A stretch of 37,725 nucleotides of DNA from Fibrobacterota bacterium (lineage in GTDB: Bacteria; Fibrobacterota; Fibrobacteria; UBA11236). Under the pieces are notes generated by a model. That model was not told where the DNA came from, searched no databases, and saw only the letters and a program-made list of their open reading frames with translations. The DNA lies in NCBI GenBank assembly GCA_028287465.1, contig JAQBPO010000088.1, positions 1-37,725 on the forward strand. The letters are read 5' to 3'. Shown here one piece after another: positions 7,443 through 16,178 of this stretch. The translations under genes were made by a program, and so were the position numbers. How positions within the stretch are numbered: position 1 is the stretch's first letter; every line of letters begins with the position of its first letter.

Positions 7443-7931
7443 TCAGAGTTCGTCCTCGGGATCGCCCAGGGGGGCGGATTCCTTGTCTCCGATGAAGGAG
7501 GCGGATTCGGCGAGGTGGGCCACCTTCCTCAGCAACAGATCCGGAGTGAAAGGCTTGGGCAGGAATTCGGCCGAGGAATCCCCCAACTCGTCCTGCACGC
7601 CGTCATTGGCGGCATATCCGGAGATGTAGAGGACCTTGATCTCGGGCCGCATCAGGCGGATGCACGAGGCCAATTCGTTCCCGCTCATGAAGGGGGGCAT
7701 CACCTGATCGGCGATGAGGATCTGGATGGGCCCCTCATGGGCGTCCGAGAGGCGCATGGCCTGATCCGAATCGTACGCCTTGAGGACCTTGTAGCCCTGG
7801 GAAACCAGGGTGGCGTCCACCAGGGCGCGGACGGAAACGTCATCGTCAACCAGAAGAACGGTTATCCCGTTGGGACGGGCGCCGGAGAAGGATCCCCCGC
7901 CGCCCGCATTATCGTATGGAAATGGTTTCAT
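7443..7931 (-). CDS. Single-domain response regulator (receiver domain)
   Basis: This 162-residue protein is one CheY-like receiver domain. The acidic pocket is VDDD (residues 28-31). The phospho-acceptor is Asp75 in IADQVMPP. The Ser/Thr switch is in ISGY (Ser104), and the conserved Lys is in LPKPF (Lys126). Short low-complexity flanks precede and follow the domain. It has no output domain, so it must signal through a partner. It starts 9 bases after the sigma factor gene on the same strand, so the two are probably co-transcribed. Partner kinase not visible here. Confidence 0.85.
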   Translation of the reverse strand: MKPFPYDNAGGGGSFSGARPNGITVLLVDDDVSVRALVDATLVSQGYKVLKAYDSDQAMRLSDAHEGPIQILIADQVMPPFMSGNELASCIRLMRPEIKVLYISGYAANDGVQDELGDSSAEFLPKPFTPDLLLRKVAHLAESASFIGDKESAPLGDPEDEL

Positions 7932-7940
7932 GTATTGGGG

Positions 7941-8999
7941 TCAACCTTTGAAGCGTTGGAGTTTGGCCAGACGGGATGGGTGACGAAGACGCTTAAGGGC
8001 CTTCTCCTTGATTTGCCGGACGCGTTCGCGCGTCAGGTTGAAGCGCTGGGCGATCTCTTCGAGGGTATAGGTGGTTTCCAGCCCGATCCCGTAATAGAGA
8101 CGGACCACCTTCTCTTCGCGCTCGTCCAGGCTTCCCAGGATGTCCTTCATCTCTTCGCGGAGGGAGAAGGCCATGGTGCTCTTGTCGGGGCTTTCGACGT
8201 TATGATCCTCGAGCACGTCCTCGAGGCGCCCATCCTCGCCATCCTTTACGGGCGCGTCCAGGGACATGGGCGAAGCGCTCAGCTGGAGGCTTTCATGGAT
8301 CTCGTGGATGCCCACGCCCATCTCCTCGGCGAGTTCCGATACGGTGGGCGCGCGGCCCAGCTTCTGCTCGAGCTTGACGCTGGTCTTGCCCATCTTATGG
8401 ATGGTGCCGACGCGGCTGGGCGGGATATTGATGACGCGGGACTGGTCGGCCAGGGACGAGAGGATGGCCTGGCGGATCCACCAGACGGCATAGGAGATGA
8501 ACTTGAAGTTCATGGTCTCATCGAAGCGCTTGGCGGCGCGGATGAGGCCGAGGTTTCCCTCATTGATCAGGTCTCCGAGGGGCAGGCCCTGGTATTGGTA
8601 ATTGCGGCACACCGCCACCACGAACTTGAGATTGGCCTGGACCAGGGTGTTCAGCGCTTCCTTGTCGCCGGCGCGGATGCGCCTCGCCAGTTCGGCTTCC
8701 TGGGAGAGGGTGAGATTGTTGTTCTGGCTTATTTCCCTGAGATAGGCCGCGAGGCCGGAATCGTCTCCCAGGAACTTGACGGATGCGGACTTCGTTTCCT
8801 TCTTGATGGCCGGGCGCTTTTTGGCGGGAGCCGGGGGGGCTTCCATCGCGGTTTCCGCAGCGGCCATCGAACCGTCTCCGGACGGCGAACCGTCTCCGGA
8901 CGGCGAACCGTCTTCGGACGGCGAACCGTCTCCTGACGGCAGGGGCAGCTCTTCCACCGAAGTGGCGCCGCGTTCTTGTGGTAGGTTGATCTCGCTCAA
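7941..8999 (-). CDS. rpoD: RpoD-like sigma-70 factor without region 1.1
   Basis: The protein has a low-complexity N-terminus, then region 1.2 (GLAAYLREISQ), region 2 (NEGNLGLIRAAKRFD, then FKFISYAVWWIRQAI), region 3, and region 4 ending in a helix-turn-helix (YTLEEIAQRFNLTRERVRQI, then RLRHP). It lacks region 1.1, as do the short primary sigmas of Bacteroidota-like lineages. The primary-sigma role is inferred. The start is uncertain: TTG at 8999 has a good GAGGAG ribosome site 6 bases upstream, while ATG at 9035 has none. I prefer the TTG (352 residues). The N-terminal linker carries four SPSGDG repeats. The response regulator follows 9 bases downstream. Confidence 0.85.
   Translation of the reverse strand: MSEINLPQERGATSVEELPLPSGDGSPSEDGSPSGDGSPSGDGSMAAAETAMEAPPAPAKKRPAIKKETKSASVKFLGDDSGLAAYLREISQNNNLTLSQEAELARRIRAGDKEALNTLVQANLKFVVAVCRNYQYQGLPLGDLINEGNLGLIRAAKRFDETMNFKFISYAVWWIRQAILSSLADQSRVINIPPSRVGTIHKMGKTSVKLEQKLGRAPTVSELAEEMGVGIHEIHESLQLSASPMSLDAPVKDGEDGRLEDVLEDHNVESPDKSTMAFSLREEMKDILGSLDEREEKVVRLYYGIGLETTYTLEEIAQRFNLTRERVRQIKEKALKRLRHPSRLAKLQRFKG
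8869..8940 (-). repeat. Four 18-base tandem repeats inside the sigma factor gene
   Basis: The unit GAACCGTCTCCGGACGGC occurs four times with one or two changes (8869-8886, 8887-8904, 8905-8922, 8923-8940). It encodes SPSGDG-type hexapeptides in the flexible N-terminal region, in frame. Copy number could vary without breaking the gene. Confidence 0.9.
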
Positions 9000-9189
9000 A
9001 ATAGGCTCCTCTGTATAAGGTACCTTCACGGGCATGGGTATTAAATTCTTTATTAGGCGATCTTCAGGCAAGGAAAGACTGGAAAAGTTCCCCGCTGGGC
9101 TTGATCGGGGCCAAAAGAAACGTTTATAGGGTTTCCGCGGCAATTTTCCCGACGTTACCCTGACCGGAGGCCGGCCCGGAAAAACGGGT

Positions 9190-10800
9190 TCAGGGCAAGG
9201 CGATGCGCATGGCCTGCGCCTGGGGACCCGGCGCCTGGACCAGGTAGAGGCCGAAACCCAGGGGCCGGCCCGAATCGTCCCGGCAATCCCACTGGGCCTC
9301 GCCGTTCACCAGGGCCAGGGTGCGCACCAGCCTCCCGGCGGGATCGCGAATCAGGAGATTCCCGATAGCGGCTGCCGATGCCGCGCCGTATCCGGGGATG
9401 GCCTGGAAACGCACGGTCCCATCCCGTCCCGCAAGGACCTTGAATCCGGGGGATGCCGGCGATGCAGGAGTCCGGGGTATCAGGGCCATCGGATCTCCGG
9501 GCCGGATGGGAATGGTATCGGTCACGGCGCGCGTTCCATGGAATACCTTGGTGATCTCCCCCGCCAACCGCAGGTACCAGTCCGCGGGAAGGTCCAGGCC
9601 GTCCGCGTCCAGGGTCAGCCAGTAGCCCTTGTCCGGCGCATCGGCGCGCTTGGGAGCGATCTTGAACATGGCCGTGCCTTCGTCCACCTCGTCGAACATG
9701 GCGATCTTCAGGGCCTCGGCGCCCGCGGCCTTGGCGTTCATGGCCTGGCGCCAGAGGAACTTCCCGCCCTTGCGGGGAATCTGGTTGGCGGGGCCGGCGT
9801 TCAGGTTCTTCCAGGAGAACCCGGGGAAGACCACGGGCACGTAGAAGTTACCGTTCAGCTTCGTTTCGGCCAGATCCGGGATGAGGGACGTCTTCTTCCA
9901 GTTGTCCACGCCGGCGGAATCCCCGTAGCGGCCGACGGCCCAAGGCTGGATCGCGTCCATGGATTTGTACACGGGCTTCCACGCCGGATCGGTACGCGCG
10001 TCCTGGTTGAGCGGGCGCCACCAGGAAGGCGTGCCGCCCATGTAGTAGATGCGGTACTTTTCCGCGGCCCCGGTCTTGAACCAGGCGATGAAGGCGGCGG
10101 CGGCGGCGGGATCGGCGGGCGGGTGGTTATCGGTGAATCCGATCCCCCATACCGAGACGACGGGCTTGCCGTTCTCATGCAGATAGCCCGGCGCGGTGGC
10201 GACCTTCAAGGAGTCGACGAGATACATCCAATCCTTCTTGATGGCGTCGGCGAAGCCCGCGTCCGAGGCGCCGGATACATCGTATTCGATGGCGAAGACG
10301 CGTCCGTACGCGGCGGCGGCCTTCATGGCGTTCTTGAGGACAACGTCCCCGGTGGAGCGCTTCCAGGAGGTCTCGCCCACGAAGCGCTGGATATAGACGC
10401 CGTCCAGGCCGTACTCCTGCATCCAGCGGAAGTGCGCGTCCACGATGGCCGGGGTCTTGGCGGTGAAGAGGTAGGCTTGTTTCGCGCCGATCCGGAAATC
10501 GCCCGCGGGGCAGAGATCCGCGGCCTTGAATTCCCGGAGATCGGGATAGGCATCCACGGTCATGGTCCCTTCCGCGGGAACGCCGTGGGACCAATGGGTC
10601 CAACCGCCGCCCGAAAGCGGACAGTCGAACCATCCTTGGTACCCGAACAGGACCTTGTTCTTCAGGGTGGTCGCATCGATGACGGAAGCCGATCCCGCGG
10701 AGACGCTTCCGATGCCCAGAACGCCGGCGGTCATGAGCGCGATCGCGGCCTCGGCCGCAAGCGCGCGCTTGCCCCGGAACGGAGAGAAAACTTCGGTCAT
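9190..10800 (-). CDS. Exported glycoside hydrolase family 71/99-like protein
   Basis: The ATG at 10800 has GGGGGAG upstream. The 536-residue product has a signal peptide (ALAAEAAIALMTAGVLGIGSV), then VLFGYQGWFDCP, HFRWMQEYGLDGVYIQRF and GRVFAIEYDVSG, a known signature of GH71/99-like proteins. FDEVDEGTAMF near residue 395 carries likely acidic residues. The last ~80 residues (LLIRDPAGRLVRTLAL, then GFGLYLVQ) form a FlgD-like tail. It is the third gene of a minus-strand cluster but lies 201 bases after the GH99-like gene, so it may have its own promoter. Expected to act on alpha-linked glucan or mannan; the substrate is inferred. Confidence 0.75.
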   Translation of the reverse strand: MTEVFSPFRGKRALAAEAAIALMTAGVLGIGSVSAGSASVIDATTLKNKVLFGYQGWFDCPLSGGGWTHWSHGVPAEGTMTVDAYPDLREFKAADLCPAGDFRIGAKQAYLFTAKTPAIVDAHFRWMQEYGLDGVYIQRFVGETSWKRSTGDVVLKNAMKAAAAYGRVFAIEYDVSGASDAGFADAIKKDWMYLVDSLKVATAPGYLHENGKPVVSVWGIGFTDNHPPADPAAAAAFIAWFKTGAAEKYRIYYMGGTPSWWRPLNQDARTDPAWKPVYKSMDAIQPWAVGRYGDSAGVDNWKKTSLIPDLAETKLNGNFYVPVVFPGFSWKNLNAGPANQIPRKGGKFLWRQAMNAKAAGAEALKIAMFDEVDEGTAMFKIAPKRADAPDKGYWLTLDADGLDLPADWYLRLAGEITKVFHGTRAVTDTIPIRPGDPMALIPRTPASPASPGFKVLAGRDGTVRFQAIPGYGAASAAAIGNLLIRDPAGRLVRTLALVNGEAQWDCRDDSGRPLGFGLYLVQAPGPQAQAMRIALP

Positions 10801-11001
10801 CTGGAACTCCCCCTGGACGATCCGGAAACGGAATCGGCCTTTCAGGGCCGATGCGAAACCGTTCTCCAAGGGTAAGCCCGGGAGGGAGCCGATGCACTAT
10901 AAATTTTGGTAAAGCCGGGGCGGGAAACGGTGCGAATCGTAACCCTTCCGATTCCGATCCGCTTGGATTTCTGGAGGTTGTCGAGGGAGGTTGGGGCCGG
11001 A

Positions 11002-12762
11002 TCAGCGGCCGATGCCGGGAAGGCATTCCCGGTGGGTGATGCCGCCGGAGGTTACCGTCAGGAACCGGATGCCTCCGTCCGGGACCATGCCGAGATCGTA
11101 CACGCCGCCGCCGAAAAAGTACCTGGAAGCCAGGGCATGGCCTTGGACGTCGGTAACGGTGATTTCCACGGGTTCCGGGCCCGGAGGGTTCACGCGGAAG
11201 GATGCCGCGGTCCAGGTGACGCGCCAGGATCGCAATCCGGAGGCCGTCACGGCCCGGCGGGAATCGCGGGACAGGGCGACCGAGGCGGTATCCACGGTGA
11301 ACCAGGCATCCGTATCCAGGCCGCCTTTGGCGATGATGGATCCAGCGGCGTCCAGGGAAGGCTTCAGCCAGGCGCCGGTCTTCTTCGACTGCAAAGCGAT
11401 AGTCGCGCCCTGCTTGGATACCTTGAAGATCTCCCAGGTGCCGACGTAATCGTCGATGGGATAAAGGAGGCTGTCCGAATAGACGCCCAGGTATTTCCCG
11501 GAAACGGGATCCTTCAGGGCCGCCTCATCGTTCCCCAGATCGATCAGGATCAGGGACTGCGAGGCCGTCTCGCAACCCGCGCGGACGGTGACATTGCCCT
11601 TGGCCGACTTTTCCACGCACAGGTAGGCGTTCTTGAAAACGGATTTGAGCCGCAAGGGGGTCTGCCTGACCGGAGCCACCGGTTCCTGGCGCGAGTGGGT
11701 CCCTTCCACCACGAAGGCGTCGCGGAAGACCTGCAAGGGCTTGCTGCCATGCTCGACCGAAGGCTCGAGGCTGGTGCCCTCGAACCATTCGTTCCAGCTG
11801 GTGACCATGTAGATCCGGTTCAGGCTGTCGCCCGCGGGAGCCCATTGGGGCAGGGCCTTGATCTCCTTGATGACGGTCCTGAACTGCGCGTCCGATCCCG
11901 GCAGGGGCGGATGGCCGGGCCGGAAATCCTTGTAGTAAGGCATGATGGGCGGGTGGAAGACGGTCTTTTCGGCCCACTTCTGGTAATACGGCATGGCCAC
12001 GCGGCGTTGATAGAAGAGGGCGGAATCGTTGGGCTGGAGCAGGGCCGCCTCGTAGGAGTTGTAGGAGACATAGGAATCGAAGACGCTGAAGCGGTTGCGG
12101 ATGCCGTTGCGGGCCGTCAAGGGATCGGATTGCGTCCCGATGAAGGCCTCGTCCGCCATGAGGTAGACCGGCCCCACGTGGGCGCGCAGGCTGTCCAGGT
12201 GCTGGGAACCGAAGTTCTTGAAGGTGCGCGTTACGTAAACCAGGACCACGGGCTTGCCGTCGATCTTGTAATACGAAGGATGGCTCCAGAAATTGTCCTT
12301 GAAGTAGACGAAGATGTCGATCCACGCCTTACGGACGGCCGCGGAATCGAAATCGACGATGCCGTCCCGCTTCCCGTCCAGGGTGTCCAGCTCGCCGAGG
12401 GGCTCCACCACCATGGCGAACTTGATCTTGTTGTTGTTGGGCGCCTTCATGAAGCCGGACTTCAGGTAGGTATCCGTCACGTCCGTCTTCTTCCACCAGG
12501 ACATGAAGAACACGTCGATGCCGTAATAGGCGGCCGTATCGATATGCTTGACCACCACGGGCATGCTATCGCTCTGGTACCAGCCCAGGGTGGGCGTCAG
12601 TTGCGAGGCCAGATCCTTCCATTTGCCCGGGAAGTACCAGGGATAATAATAAGCGCCTACCGCGTCCTTGCGCTGGGGCAAGGCGGGGACGGCTGATGCC
12701 GGGGCCGCCATAAAGGCGAAGAGCAGGGAGAGTAGGATTCCCCGCCTGAGGGTGATACGCAT
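11002..12762 (-). CDS. Glycoside hydrolase family 99-like protein with beta-trefoil and tail domains
   Basis: Signal peptide MRITLRRGILLSLLFAFMAA, then the GH99 signature AYYYPWY (37-43). SWNEWFEGTSLEPS (322-335) carries the acidic residues (Glu325, Glu328, Glu333) in the position of the catalytic pair of GH99 endo-alpha-mannosidases. Residues ~370-495 look like a fascin-type beta-trefoil (VFKNAYLCVEK, then SGKYLGVYS, then KKTGAWLKPS), often a carbohydrate-binding fold. The C-terminus is a sorting-type tail (ITVTDVQGHAL). AAAGGAAA precedes the ATG at 12762. It begins 14 bases after the GxGYxYP gene stop, so the two are very probably one operon. Activity is inferred from family only. Confidence 0.8.
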   Translation of the reverse strand: MRITLRRGILLSLLFAFMAAPASAVPALPQRKDAVGAYYYPWYFPGKWKDLASQLTPTLGWYQSDSMPVVVKHIDTAAYYGIDVFFMSWWKKTDVTDTYLKSGFMKAPNNNKIKFAMVVEPLGELDTLDGKRDGIVDFDSAAVRKAWIDIFVYFKDNFWSHPSYYKIDGKPVVLVYVTRTFKNFGSQHLDSLRAHVGPVYLMADEAFIGTQSDPLTARNGIRNRFSVFDSYVSYNSYEAALLQPNDSALFYQRRVAMPYYQKWAEKTVFHPPIMPYYKDFRPGHPPLPGSDAQFRTVIKEIKALPQWAPAGDSLNRIYMVTSWNEWFEGTSLEPSVEHGSKPLQVFRDAFVVEGTHSRQEPVAPVRQTPLRLKSVFKNAYLCVEKSAKGNVTVRAGCETASQSLILIDLGNDEAALKDPVSGKYLGVYSDSLLYPIDDYVGTWEIFKVSKQGATIALQSKKTGAWLKPSLDAAGSIIAKGGLDTDAWFTVDTASVALSRDSRRAVTASGLRSWRVTWTAASFRVNPPGPEPVEITVTDVQGHALASRYFFGGGVYDLGMVPDGGIRFLTVTSGGITHRECLPGIGR

Positions 12763-12776
12763 GGATTTGTTTCCTT

Positions 12777-14564
12777 TTATCTGGTTTGTACCGCGGCGCC
12801 ATCACCCCTGGCGGCATCGCGATTCGTTCCGGTCCTGATTTCGTGTGATTCCTCCAACGGTTTCCTGCCCGCCGCGTCGCGGACGCCGGACCCCGATGGT
12901 CCCTGGAAATAAGCCCCTGGGACGCGGATGCGCAAGTCCGCAGCGGCTTTTCCCGCATCACGCAGCGGCACGCCGCCCATTCCACCCATTCCACCCATTT
13001 GCGCGAGAGCCGCGGGCTGTCCGTACCAGGCCTTGGCGGTATTGATGAAAGCGGTCGGCAGCATGAATACGTACTTGTTGGGGAAGTTCCGATTGAGGGA
13101 GTCCGCCACCGCCTTGAGCTTGGCGTACCCGTTGGGCACGAAATCCGGGGTGATGACCTTCATGGCCCGGAACTGGGGCTCGGCGGCATTGGAAGCCACG
13201 CCCGCCAGATCCTTGTAGACGCTGTCCGCATTGCGGCGTTCCTTGATGTATTCGTTGAACAGGGCCACGCCGTTCTGGAACAGGGGCTTGGTGAAAGGCT
13301 GCCCGTAATTGTGGAAAAGGCCCTCCAGGCCGCAGGTGCGGGTATAGCTGTCGTATTCGGGCGTGGGATAGGTGGTCCACCAGAGGCTGCCCGCATGGAA
13401 GCCCGCGTCGGCGAGCCACTTCTTGTTGATGTCCAGCCAGCCGGGATACATCGAGGGACTGAAGAAAACGGTGTAGATGAACTGGAAGCCGCAGGGCCCG
13501 GAGATCAGCTCGTCGTTGGGTTTCTTGTTGTCGTAGAAGAAATCCATCAAGGGGGGATTCAACTCCTGCAGGCCCGGATTGAGGGGCGTGCCCACGGGAA
13601 TGGTGCCGCGCGCCGGATCCTTCCAGATGGCATAGATGCCGTTCTGATCGAACTGGATATTGTCCCCGTCGCTCCACAGGAAGCAGACGTAGACCTTGCC
13701 TTTCTCCGCGACGATGCCCGGGCGCATCGGCTGGGCGTAGGTCTTGTTGGGGAAACTGGCCCAGAAGCTGCCGTTCGCGTAATAGTCGCTCGCCACGTAT
13801 CCGATGCCGAACTTGTTCGCGACCTTGTTCGCATGATCCTCCACGTTGGCGTAGCCCATCAGGGACGCGCCCACCGCGTACTTGCCTGCCTGGAGGATCT
13901 TCTCGATCTCGGCGGTCTCGGCGGGATTGTCGAAGTCCAGCCAGAAGACGAAGCCCTTGGCGGCGACGGCGTAATCGAACAGGGGGATGGAGAAATGGTA
14001 CTTGATGACGAAAACCGATTTTCTGGTGCAATTGGGCATCAGGTTCTCGAGGGCCCAGTCGTACGCGGGGATCCGGCCCGTCCAGCGCGTGCGGAAATCC
14101 TCCACGGTACCGGCCCAGGCCGAACCCTTCAGGAGGGAATCGCGCATCTCCGAGGTCAGCGGAACCCCGGCCTGCTGGGACGAGGCCATCATGGCCAGGT
14201 AGAAGGACCAATCCTTCTTGGGGTCGTACAGGAATATCTTCTTCACCCGGCCCTGGTACGCCCCCCATAGGGTGCGCAGGCCGGACATCGAATCGGAGGT
14301 GACCACGGGCGGTAGAACCTCGAAAGGCTTCTTGCTCATCTCGAGCTGCTCGCGGTCATGATCCCGGGTGATCACGTAGGCTTCCGCCGCCGTCTGGTTG
14401 ATCATCCCTCCCAGGCACAAGGCCGAGATGCGCGCGTCCTCCTTATCGCGGCGCGCGTCGAAGACGTACGCCTTGGCGGCGGAGGGCGTTTTCACGTACA
14501 GGCCGGCGGCGGACCAGGCATGGTGCAGGCCGATGGCGCAAAGCAGAGCTGCGATTTTTTTCAA
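12777..14564 (-). CDS. GxGYxYP-family putative glycoside hydrolase
   Basis: The TTG at 14564 is the preferred start because GGGGAG sits 5 bases upstream and the frame then gives a signal peptide (LKKIAALLCAIGLHHAWS). The core fits the GxGYxYP family: FDYAVAAKGFVFWLDFDNPAE, then YVCFLWSDGDNIQFD, then LWWTTYPTPEYDS. The family is a predicted TIM-barrel hydrolase of unknown substrate, usually found in polysaccharide loci. The 595-residue protein ends with a GGMGGMGGV run and a ~60-residue charged, unordered tail of unknown role. It is the first gene of the cluster with the GH99-like gene. Confidence 0.75.
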   Translation of the reverse strand: MKKIAALLCAIGLHHAWSAAGLYVKTPSAAKAYVFDARRDKEDARISALCLGGMINQTAAEAYVITRDHDREQLEMSKKPFEVLPPVVTSDSMSGLRTLWGAYQGRVKKIFLYDPKKDWSFYLAMMASSQQAGVPLTSEMRDSLLKGSAWAGTVEDFRTRWTGRIPAYDWALENLMPNCTRKSVFVIKYHFSIPLFDYAVAAKGFVFWLDFDNPAETAEIEKILQAGKYAVGASLMGYANVEDHANKVANKFGIGYVASDYYANGSFWASFPNKTYAQPMRPGIVAEKGKVYVCFLWSDGDNIQFDQNGIYAIWKDPARGTIPVGTPLNPGLQELNPPLMDFFYDNKKPNDELISGPCGFQFIYTVFFSPSMYPGWLDINKKWLADAGFHAGSLWWTTYPTPEYDSYTRTCGLEGLFHNYGQPFTKPLFQNGVALFNEYIKERRNADSVYKDLAGVASNAAEPQFRAMKVITPDFVPNGYAKLKAVADSLNRNFPNKYVFMLPTAFINTAKAWYGQPAALAQMGGMGGMGGVPLRDAGKAAADLRIRVPGAYFQGPSGSGVRDAAGRKPLEESHEIRTGTNRDAARGDGAAVQTR

Positions 14565-14637
14565 GTGGGCTCCCCAAAGCCGATTGGTGCATCCGGGTCC
14601 GCGTTGGATGGCAAGTAACCCGGAAGGCTGTAAGGAT

Positions 14638-14667
14638 AAATAAGAATGGCGCGGCCCGGTTGTACAA
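14638..14667 (-). promoter_or_regulatory. Weak promoter-like pair upstream of the GxGYxYP gene
   Basis: On the minus strand TTGTAC (14662-14667) and TTATTT (14638-14643) are separated by 18 bases, about 75 bases upstream of the TTG start. The -10 box is poor. An inverted repeat GTAAC-N6-GTTAC (14720-14735) lies further upstream, and AAGTAACCC occurs at both 14612 and 14718. Only suggestive. Confidence 0.25.
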
Positions 14668-14795
14668 AAACCGCCTTTCACGTGTAGGAAATCCGCGTCC
14701 TGGAAAAGGCATTTCCCAAGTAACCCTGATGTTACCTGGAATGGACTGAATTGGGGGATCCCGGCCTATCGGGAGCGATACGCGGCGGACACTTT

Positions 14796-14817
14796 GCGTT
14801 CTCCCCGGGGAGAACGC
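14796..14817. promoter_or_regulatory. Perfect 22-base palindrome downstream of the tolC-like gene
   Basis: GCGTTCTCCCC followed directly by GGGGAGAACGC is a perfect 22-base palindrome, 18 bases after the TolC-family stop. It could be a hairpin terminator, but there is no T run on either strand. It could also be a protein-binding site for the GxGYxYP cluster, whose start is 232 bases away. Confidence 0.4.
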
Positions 14818-14834
14818 TTTGCAAGGCCTGGTCG

Positions 14835-16178
14835 CTAAGGGGAGGATCGGGCGAGGCGTCCGGCGAGCCGGAGCAGCTCGGTTTCCGCGCGTTTGCTTTC
14901 GAATCGGGCCGAAACGAGCCGGGTTTCCGCCGACACGAAATTTTCTTGTGCCGCGCGCAATTCCAGGGAGGCGATGGTGCCCAGGCGCAGGCGCTCCATA
15001 GCGATCCCTACGTTCTCCCGGGCCAAGGCCAGGTTGGAGGTTTCCAGGGCGAGGACCTCGAGGCTGGCCCCGTAAGAGGCATGCGCTTCCGCCAGGGAGG
15101 CGTCGACGGCGGCCTTGGCCTCGTCGTATTGGAGCCCGGCCCGGGCCACGGCCCGTCTGGCATTGCGGTAATCGTCCGGCAAGGTGAACCCGTCGAACAG
15201 GTTCATCTTCACGTTCACGCCGTAATTGAGGCCATAGGCCTCGTTGGACTTGATGAAGCCGGCCTGGGACTCGGTGAGGCCGTAATTGTAGCCGAGGGAA
15301 AGCCCCAATTGCGGGAACAGGCGGCCCACGTATTCCCGATAGCCCGCGGAGGCGACCTGCTGGCTGAGCTTGGCCTGGCGGACCGCGGGGGACTCTTTCA
15401 AGGCGGCGCCGCGGAGGCCCTCGAAGGGCGGCGGAGGGCCCAAGGCGATGGAATCTTCCACTTCATAGGCCGCGGAATCGTCCCGGGCCAGGAGGGTGTT
15501 GAGGTTCCGTCTGGCATTGGCCAGGGTCACGGCCTGCCGCAGGCGCGCCGAGAGATCCGAGTTCAGATCGAGTTGGGCCTGCAGCATCTCCAGCTTGGAT
15601 ACCGATCCGAAGCCGTATTTGCCCTGGGTGATCTTGACCCGCTCCCGGGAAAGCGCCACCGCCGAATCCAGGGCCGCCAGTACGGTACGTTGCCGCACCA
15701 CGTCCACATAGGTCAGGATCACGTCGGCGGCCAGGTTCTGGCGCGCCTGCTCCCGGCGCTCGTCCGCCAAGGCCGCGGTCGCCCCCAGGCGCTTGTAGGC
15801 GGCCAGGGATGAGAACCCTTCGAACACGGTCCAGGTCCCGGTCACCCCGGCGACCTTGGAGGTCGACTCCGCGCCCTTCCTCGTTTCCGGCGCGGTGCCG
15901 ACGCGCTCCTGGCGCGTATCGTTGACGCTCTTGGTATAGGAGGCGTTGGCGTCGACCTGGGGCAAAACGCCGGCCCGGCCCCAGGAGACCTCATCCGCGG
16001 CGGAACGGGCCTCCAGGACGGAGACGCGGTAGGTGCGGTTGGAGTCCAGGGAAAGGGCGAGGGCGTCGGCGAGGGTCAGTTTGGTTTGGCCGAAAGCGGG
16101 ATTTTGCGAAATGAAAATCGAAATCTGGGCGATGCAGATTGAAAGAGAAAGAGTCGTTCCCATCCGGACCCCCTTCAT
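14835..16178 (-). CDS. TolC-family outer membrane efflux channel
   Basis: The 447-residue protein has a signal peptide with a basic start (MKGVRMG) and a cleavage-like AFG|Q region. Two repeats of the outer membrane efflux protein type follow (LTLADALALSLDSN, then the paired segment near residues 270-440). The ATG at 16178 overlaps the RND gene stop as ATGA. A second ATG at 16163 has a better ribosome site but would remove the basic n-region, so the first is chosen. It is the last gene of an adaptor-RND-TolC operon and would form the outer membrane duct. Substrate unknown. Confidence 0.9.
   Translation of the reverse strand: MKGVRMGTTLSLSICIAQISIFISQNPAFGQTKLTLADALALSLDSNRTYRVSVLEARSAADEVSWGRAGVLPQVDANASYTKSVNDTRQERVGTAPETRKGAESTSKVAGVTGTWTVFEGFSSLAAYKRLGATAALADERREQARQNLAADVILTYVDVVRQRTVLAALDSAVALSRERVKITQGKYGFGSVSKLEMLQAQLDLNSDLSARLRQAVTLANARRNLNTLLARDDSAAYEVEDSIALGPPPPFEGLRGAALKESPAVRQAKLSQQVASAGYREYVGRLFPQLGLSLGYNYGLTESQAGFIKSNEAYGLNYGVNVKMNLFDGFTLPDDYRNARRAVARAGLQYDEAKAAVDASLAEAHASYGASLEVLALETSNLALARENVGIAMERLRLGTIASLELRAAQENFVSAETRLVSARFESKRAETELLRLAGRLARSSP

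Noticed and set aside
12777-12960. Frameshift at the end of the GxGYxYP gene
   Set aside because: The tail after GGMGGMGG looks odd, but neither alternative frame gives a better protein ending.
14796-14817. Standard intrinsic terminator for the tolC-like gene
   Set aside because: There is no T run after the hairpin on the minus strand.
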